Assembly (NCBI GenBank): GCA_003117195.1
Contig: BDSI01000016.1
Span: forward strand, 248,001 to 312,000
Length of the DNA: 64,000 bases
Direction of reading: 5' to 3'
DNA from: Eudorina sp. 2006-703-Eu-15
Taxonomy: Eukaryota; Chlorophyta; Chlorophyceae; Chlamydomonadales; Volvocaceae
Position 1 is the stretch's first letter. Every line of letters starts with the position of its first letter. The notes below the pieces were generated by a model. The model saw only the letters and a program-made list of their open reading frames with translations, did not search any database and was not told the origin of the DNA. Position numbers and translations under genes: made by a program. Positions 59,080 through 64,000 of the stretch are shown here, piece by piece.

Positions 59080-62000
59080 ATGCTCTACGGCGCAGCGGTG
59101 AGATTGAGACAGCTCAATGACCGACACTTCATGACCCGCAGTGTTGACGACAACATGGCTGCTGCAGGTTTGGGATCCTATCCTTATCATAGCACAGATC
59201 GTGACAATTCAATGTTTGTTCTACCTAAGCCTGGGCCTCTTGCAGGGCCTCTTTCTAGGTGCGAAGGTTGGGCGACCCTTGTCTCCAACTGCGAGCAAGT
59301 TTCCTAACTGGCGGATTTCCTTACAGGACCCAACGTGCCTCATTTAACAATTGCTGATCTGTTCAGCTGGAGGGCGTACAGCCTGGCCACCTATGTGGGG
59401 TGCGTAAGTGCCCTGTCGCTGCTGGTGACGTCGGTGCTGGGGGCGGTCTTCCTGATGTGGATTGTAAGTGCAACTGCCCCAAACCCAAACCCACACCGCA
59501 CACACGAACACAACCCCATCCGGGTTGGGAGCATGGGGGGTTGAGCGATTAACCTTCACCCTCTCGGGCGCTGCTGTTACCCTCAGCATGGGCCACCATT
59601 GCACCCCTTGGGTCTCCGCCGCACTCTTCCGCAACCTACGTGCAATGCCAGCACACCGCAGTGCGACTCAGGTCCCCGCGAGGCCCGCGCTGACACCTGC
59701 GAACATTGCCTCAGACGTTGGACAGGAGCGGAAACGAAAAGGAACAGCGCTTGCCCAGGTCGGAGTCGGAGTGCATGCCGCTAGGTTGGCGTGCATACAT
59801 CCGCCATGGTCTCCGGTCTCTGACCGCAGCGGCGTTTGGGTGGGGCTGATGGGTGGGCCACTGGATGTGCCGATGCCGTGACGCCACAGCGCTATGGCAC
59901 CCCTTGAGGTGGTCTGCGGCGATGCTTCCACGGCCCAAGGCCCCGGTGCTTCCACGGCCCCGGCGCAGTGCGGTGCCGGCCCACCGCCCAGCGGGTGTGC
60001 ACTCGTGGACCTGTTGGCTCCAGGCTCCAGCCGATCCGCCAGCCAACCATTCCTACAAGGCCCCCGCCGCCTCCCATTCACACCCACACGGCCACGCCAC
60101 CTTAGCTCCATCGCGCGGCTCCCCGCAGGTGGAGCGCGCTAAGAAGTGCCTGGACTTCGCATCCACGTGCTTCATCGTCCACCTCACCTTCTGCTGGTCG
60201 TACGAGGGTTTCCCCGCGCGCCTCGAATGGTGAGGGGGTTCCACAGCCCCGCGGTGTGGCGCGACTGGTCCTACGAGGGCTTCCCCGCCCCGCTGGACCA
60301 GCATGAATACGCCCCCCCGGGGCAGCATGAACATGTCTACCAATGCCCTGTACCCCGTCGCGCAACCCAGATGGGGAAATGTAGTCCTCCTGCGGTCTCC
60401 TGGGTTGGGTGCTGATGGGCGTGAAGCCATTGCTCTCGCCGCCCGTGCCATGGTCCCCGCGCTGGCTGCGTGATGCTCCGCAATCCACAACGGTCCGCTG
60501 CATTCCACTGGGCCGCGTGACGCGCCCCAACCAGGTGGCTCGTCAACGGCGTGGGGCTGATCATCATGTCTCTGTTCGGCGAGTGGCTGTGCCTCCGCCG
60601 CGAGATGCAGGAGATCCCGCTCAGTAAGTACGGCAGCGACCCGTGGGGCGGGCGGCGGCGTTTGGGTCGCGGCTCTGTGTGGGGCCCCAGCTATGGGAGC
60701 TGGGGCAGGTCGGGGGGATCCAAACGGGGCGGGTGTGTTCTTGCGGCCGATAGGGGGTGTATGGATTGGGGAACCGATGCGTGGCACAGGAGTCAACACG
60801 CGACCCAAGTTACTTACCATACATACTTGAATTATGCGCTCACCGTTACCTCGGGCGACCGCGTCGCCGCCGGAACCATCCCGAACCAACCAACGCGCGA
60901 CAGCACTAAGACGAACCACACCCGAGACAGCACAAATTATTGAGAACGTAGTACTCACCTGCGCAAATGGGACGAAATGCGGATGGACGGCGAGGCGAAC
61001 GGAAGATGTGAGTGGCAACAAAGGGCAGACAAGTGGCAGGCAAAGGCAAAGGTTACATTAAAGGAAAATAAGAAAAGATCACGCAAACCCCGGCGGCGAC
61101 GCGGTGAAAAAAGGCGTGGGTCCGGGAAGCGGCAGACGGAAATAGCCGTGCAAGAATGTATGGGGGTGTGTGTTCTTGATGCGCGGTGTGTCGCTGTGTT
61201 GGGAGGGAGTCGTGCAGGACTGTGGTCGGACCTGCATGATGAATGAACACGCACTCGACTACATGCGCACTTGGCCCCCACAAAGTTCACACGGGAGGAG
61301 CTCACACCTACATCCGCTTTTACGCTGGGCGGCAATGCCATTGATTGTCCTGGTATTCGTGCAACAGTCAGTCAGGCACGACGGGCAGTCGGAATGACCT
61401 AACGGGGCCACCAGTGTTTTGTCTCTCCTAGTCGCCCGCTTTCCCTCGCGGTTCGTGGAGGAAGGGATGTTGACAGATCCGGTTGCAGTGACGGTATCCG
61501 CGGCCTCTTCCCTTCCCTTACCGCTGCCGTCTCGAGGCCCGAAGGTCCACCGCCTCTCACCACCTCACACCTGCCCTTGCCTCCTCTCCTCGCCCTGCCT
61601 GCTCACCTTGCCCCCCGCCTCCACCCCGCTGCTGCTGCCGCTGCTGCTGCTGCCCGTCGGCGCTGCCGACCCTGCCTGCGTCCGCGGCTGCCCTCCCCTC
61701 CGCACCCGTCTCGGCGGTTGTGCGATATCCATCGCTCCCGCTGCACGCCACGTAACGTGGCTTGTGGCCGCGGCCTCCGCCTCCGCCACCGCTGTAACGG
61801 CTTTTGCCGCACTGCCGCCGCCACACTGACACACTTCCAGGTGAGGGTGCGGGTGGCGCTGGCGGGGCCGCCGCGACGGGACCCCCCGCCATGTCGGGCG
61901 GCGGGGCCCCGGGCGTGTCGACGGCGTCGCTGTTGTCCGCGATGATGATGCCCGCCATCGCGTCCTCGCGCTACCGGGACAGCCGCTTGCTGCGGCCCTT

Positions 62001-62705
62001 TGCTGCCCTGCACACGGCCCTTAAGAGGTACCGTACCGTAGCTTTTGACTGCCGGACGCGGTGTGAAAATGAGACCGAGTGGTCTCGGTACCACTGTTAC
62101 ATAAGATCAGTACCTTAGGATGATTAATTACCGTGACATGCAGTGTGACGTGATACGGTGATGTGACGTGATCCGGGGATGGTCACACGAGGCGATAGGT
62201 GCACGTCAAGAGCAGCCTAGCGCCCGCCAGAAGCGCGTCCATGGACGCGCTTTCCGTTCTCCGCATGGTGTCCTGCCTCCGGAGGGGGCTGTGGCGTCAA
62301 TGGGTCTTTGCGAGGGCGTCAGCCCATATCCGGCCGCAACGCGCCGGCCGCGTCCTGCCTCGTGCCTTGCCCTGCCCTGCCTACCGCTGCTCCACTACTC
62401 ACGCCCCGTGCTTTCCGCGCCGCCACACGACACATCCACCCACACCACGTCACCGCGACCCACTCGACGCGCCAAACCCTCGGCCTCTCGGCCCTCTCGG
62501 CCTGCCTTGAACAGATACGTTGAGAGGGCGAGGAGCTAGCGCAGGCGCCGGGGCCCCGGGTGTGGGCCTGGGTGGAGCGGGCGGCTCCGGGGCGGGCGGC
62601 GTCGGCGGCTCGTCCTCCAGCGGTACCTCATCCGCCGTGCAAATGGCCGGTCTGTCCATCAGCAACAAGTCCGCGTCCAAGCAGGCACTGGCGAGCTCCG
62701 TGTGA
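59080..62705 (+). CDS. SYS1: Golgi membrane protein SYS1
   Basis: Four-helix Golgi protein that recruits the ARL3/ARFRP1-type GTPase for vesicle trafficking. Exons: 59080-59097, 59168-59258, 59327-59463, 60129-60229, 60535-60623, then tentatively 61841-62032 and 62515-62705, giving 272 residues. The 18-nt first exon MLYGAA joins VWDPILIIAQIVTIQCLFYL, the hallmark SYS1 N-terminus. Further matches: GLLQGLFLG, the helix LSLLVTSVLGAVFLMWI, VERAKKCLDFAST with a charged loop, and NGVGLIIMSLFGEWLCLRRE ending MQEIPL, where SYS1 normally finishes within a few residues. The last two exons add about 127 Gly/Ser/Ala-rich residues; phases agree but no homology supports them, so the true gene may end nearer 60623. 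Confidence 0.9.
60321..60350 (-). repeat. Intronic 40-bp dispersed repeat, copy 7
   Basis: The plus strand reads GGCAGCATGAACATGTCTAC, then CAATGCCCTG. It lies in the SYS1 intron between 60229 and 60535, antisense to the gene. Confidence 0.6.
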
Positions 62706-64000
62706 GGGCTTCTTTGGGCACTATGCTAGGAGCTGCCAGGCTGGCTGCCCCGGAGGCTGGCTGCTTGGCTGGCGGCCCCACTGGGAGGCACACAGTTCAC
62801 CGCAACTTTGAGGACCCATCCGGCCCCGAACCCGCAACCCCAGACCTCTCACCCCAACCCCGACAGTTGAGGGGAGGGACGCTGTCGAGGAGCGGCTTTT
62901 GCGTGCGTGCGTGCGTGTGTGGCTGGCATTCAATGGAAGTCCATCCCGGTGTGAAGGATAACAGGGTTGGGGGGTTGGGGCACGTGCAGGGAGCGGCCCA
63001 GGTGGGACCCCATGTGTGGGCCAGCTGGGTCGGCTCTCCGAAAAGATGCGGGGAGGGCACATGTGTCTGGTGTTTGCAGACATGCGCAGAAGTGTATCCG
63101 ACGGGGGGACGGGGCCGGCGTGGTGTGTTTCCGGACTGGGTTACGGAGCTGGCAGCGGAGAGGAAAGCACACGGTGCGTGGCCAGGGGAGCCCGTACGAG
63201 GCAGGCTGGCCAACGCCGACGGATCAAAATGGAGCCGTGGGTGCCGATTCGCGAACTCGAGTAGAAGGCTGGCGGATATAGTATAAATAAGGATGCGGAA
63301 GGGGAGGGGAGCCGGGCCTGGCGGGCAGGGGCATCGGGTGTCCTCTTCGAGGCCGGTGCGGCCACGGGCGTGCGCATGAATGGCGGACTGGCGGAAGGGC
63401 TGGTGGGCAGTTTGGGGACTGTCAGGTGTGCAGGCTTCTCGTTTGGGGTACAGTGCTTTGGAAGGAGCCCGACGCGGACATCGAGCGCTTTGTGGGGGGC
63501 GCTTTGCGGTGGGTGGGCCACACACCGGACGGTCAGCGCTCGTGACGCCGCTGCCGCCGATGAGGATGCCTGCGGGCCGATAAGGAAAGAGATAGGGAGA
63601 GATCTCCATAACACGGTTCTATTGTGTTGAAGGGGCGGCAGGGATGATTTTCATGATGAGACACGGTGTGGAGCCCGCGGACTGCACCTCCAGAACGGAA
63701 GCCTCTGATGTGCCTCTTGGTGCGACGTGTGGTGCCACGCGACTGGTGTACGAATGATGGGCCCACTGCTGCTGCGGCCTCAGAATTTAAAAGCAGGCCA
63801 CGTCATCCCATGCCTGCCTGCCTGCCCGTTGATTCCCCGCACGTGGACACGTACGCACACCCTCTCTGTCGGTCATTTTGCTGGCTTGGGCAGGTTGTTT
63901 TCCTATGCGTACTCGCTCTCTCTCTTTCGGGTCACCTTACCTTTGCAGCCCCGGGCCTCTCCCGTCACTTCCTTCCGGGACCCCGCCTTGCGCTCGTCCC
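62706..64000. other. Right end of window, no gene recognised
   Basis: Only the SYS1 3' flank is expected. Open frames here show no conserved block on either strand. Confidence 0.45.

Noticed and set aside
1..64000. tRNA, rRNA or complete transposon
   Set aside because: I saw no cloverleaf with anticodon, no rRNA core sequence, no transposase or reverse transcriptase motif and no clear terminal inverted or long terminal repeats; a covariance-model scan would be needed to exclude small RNAs.

Overview
The window is nuclear DNA of a green alga, most likely from the Chlamydomonas/Volvox group. It is GC-rich with strongly G/C-ending codons. Genes are split by many short introns with GT..AG ends, and CAG exon ends are very common. 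Low-complexity Ala, Gly and Pro stretches interrupt otherwise conserved proteins. TGTAA, the usual poly(A) signal of these algae, follows three of the genes. Gene content is eukaryotic throughout; I see no bacterial operon, CRISPR array, virus or complete transposon.

Layout: 1-3779, no recognisable gene. 3780-9352 (+), a chloroplast-type Cu(I) P1B-ATPase of the PAA family, 5' end not found. 11026-12516 (-), ribokinase. 13123-14130 (+), intronless TOM40. 15976-18124 (-), proteasome subunit beta-2. 20909-24967 (-), a DA1-type LIM/metallopeptidase. 27172-35073 (-), a kinesin. 35486-37220 (+), a probable CFAP96-like axonemal protein. 41757-51607 (-), KU80. 52026-58392 (+), a secreted protein with two SRCR domains and a proline-rich stalk. 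59080-62705 (+), the Golgi protein SYS1. Exon coordinates were built by hand from splice sites and conserved protein blocks; reading frame is continuous across the listed junctions except where a gap is stated.

The genes look like an ordinary mix: organelle copper and protein import, proteolysis, cytoskeleton or cilium, DNA repair, secretion and cell surface. I see no functional cluster. Three head-to-head pairs (ribokinase/TOM40, kinesin/CFAP96-like, KU80/SRCR protein) share 5' intervals of about 410-610 bp.

The most unusual feature is in the introns. A roughly 40-bp sequence recurs at least seven times, in both orientations, and every copy found lies inside an intron of one of five unrelated genes. 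Two further dispersed families (a GTGTGTTTA/CCCGCCCGACCCAAAC element and an A-rich element) also favour introns. These could be intron-borne mobile or introner-like elements, but that is inference.
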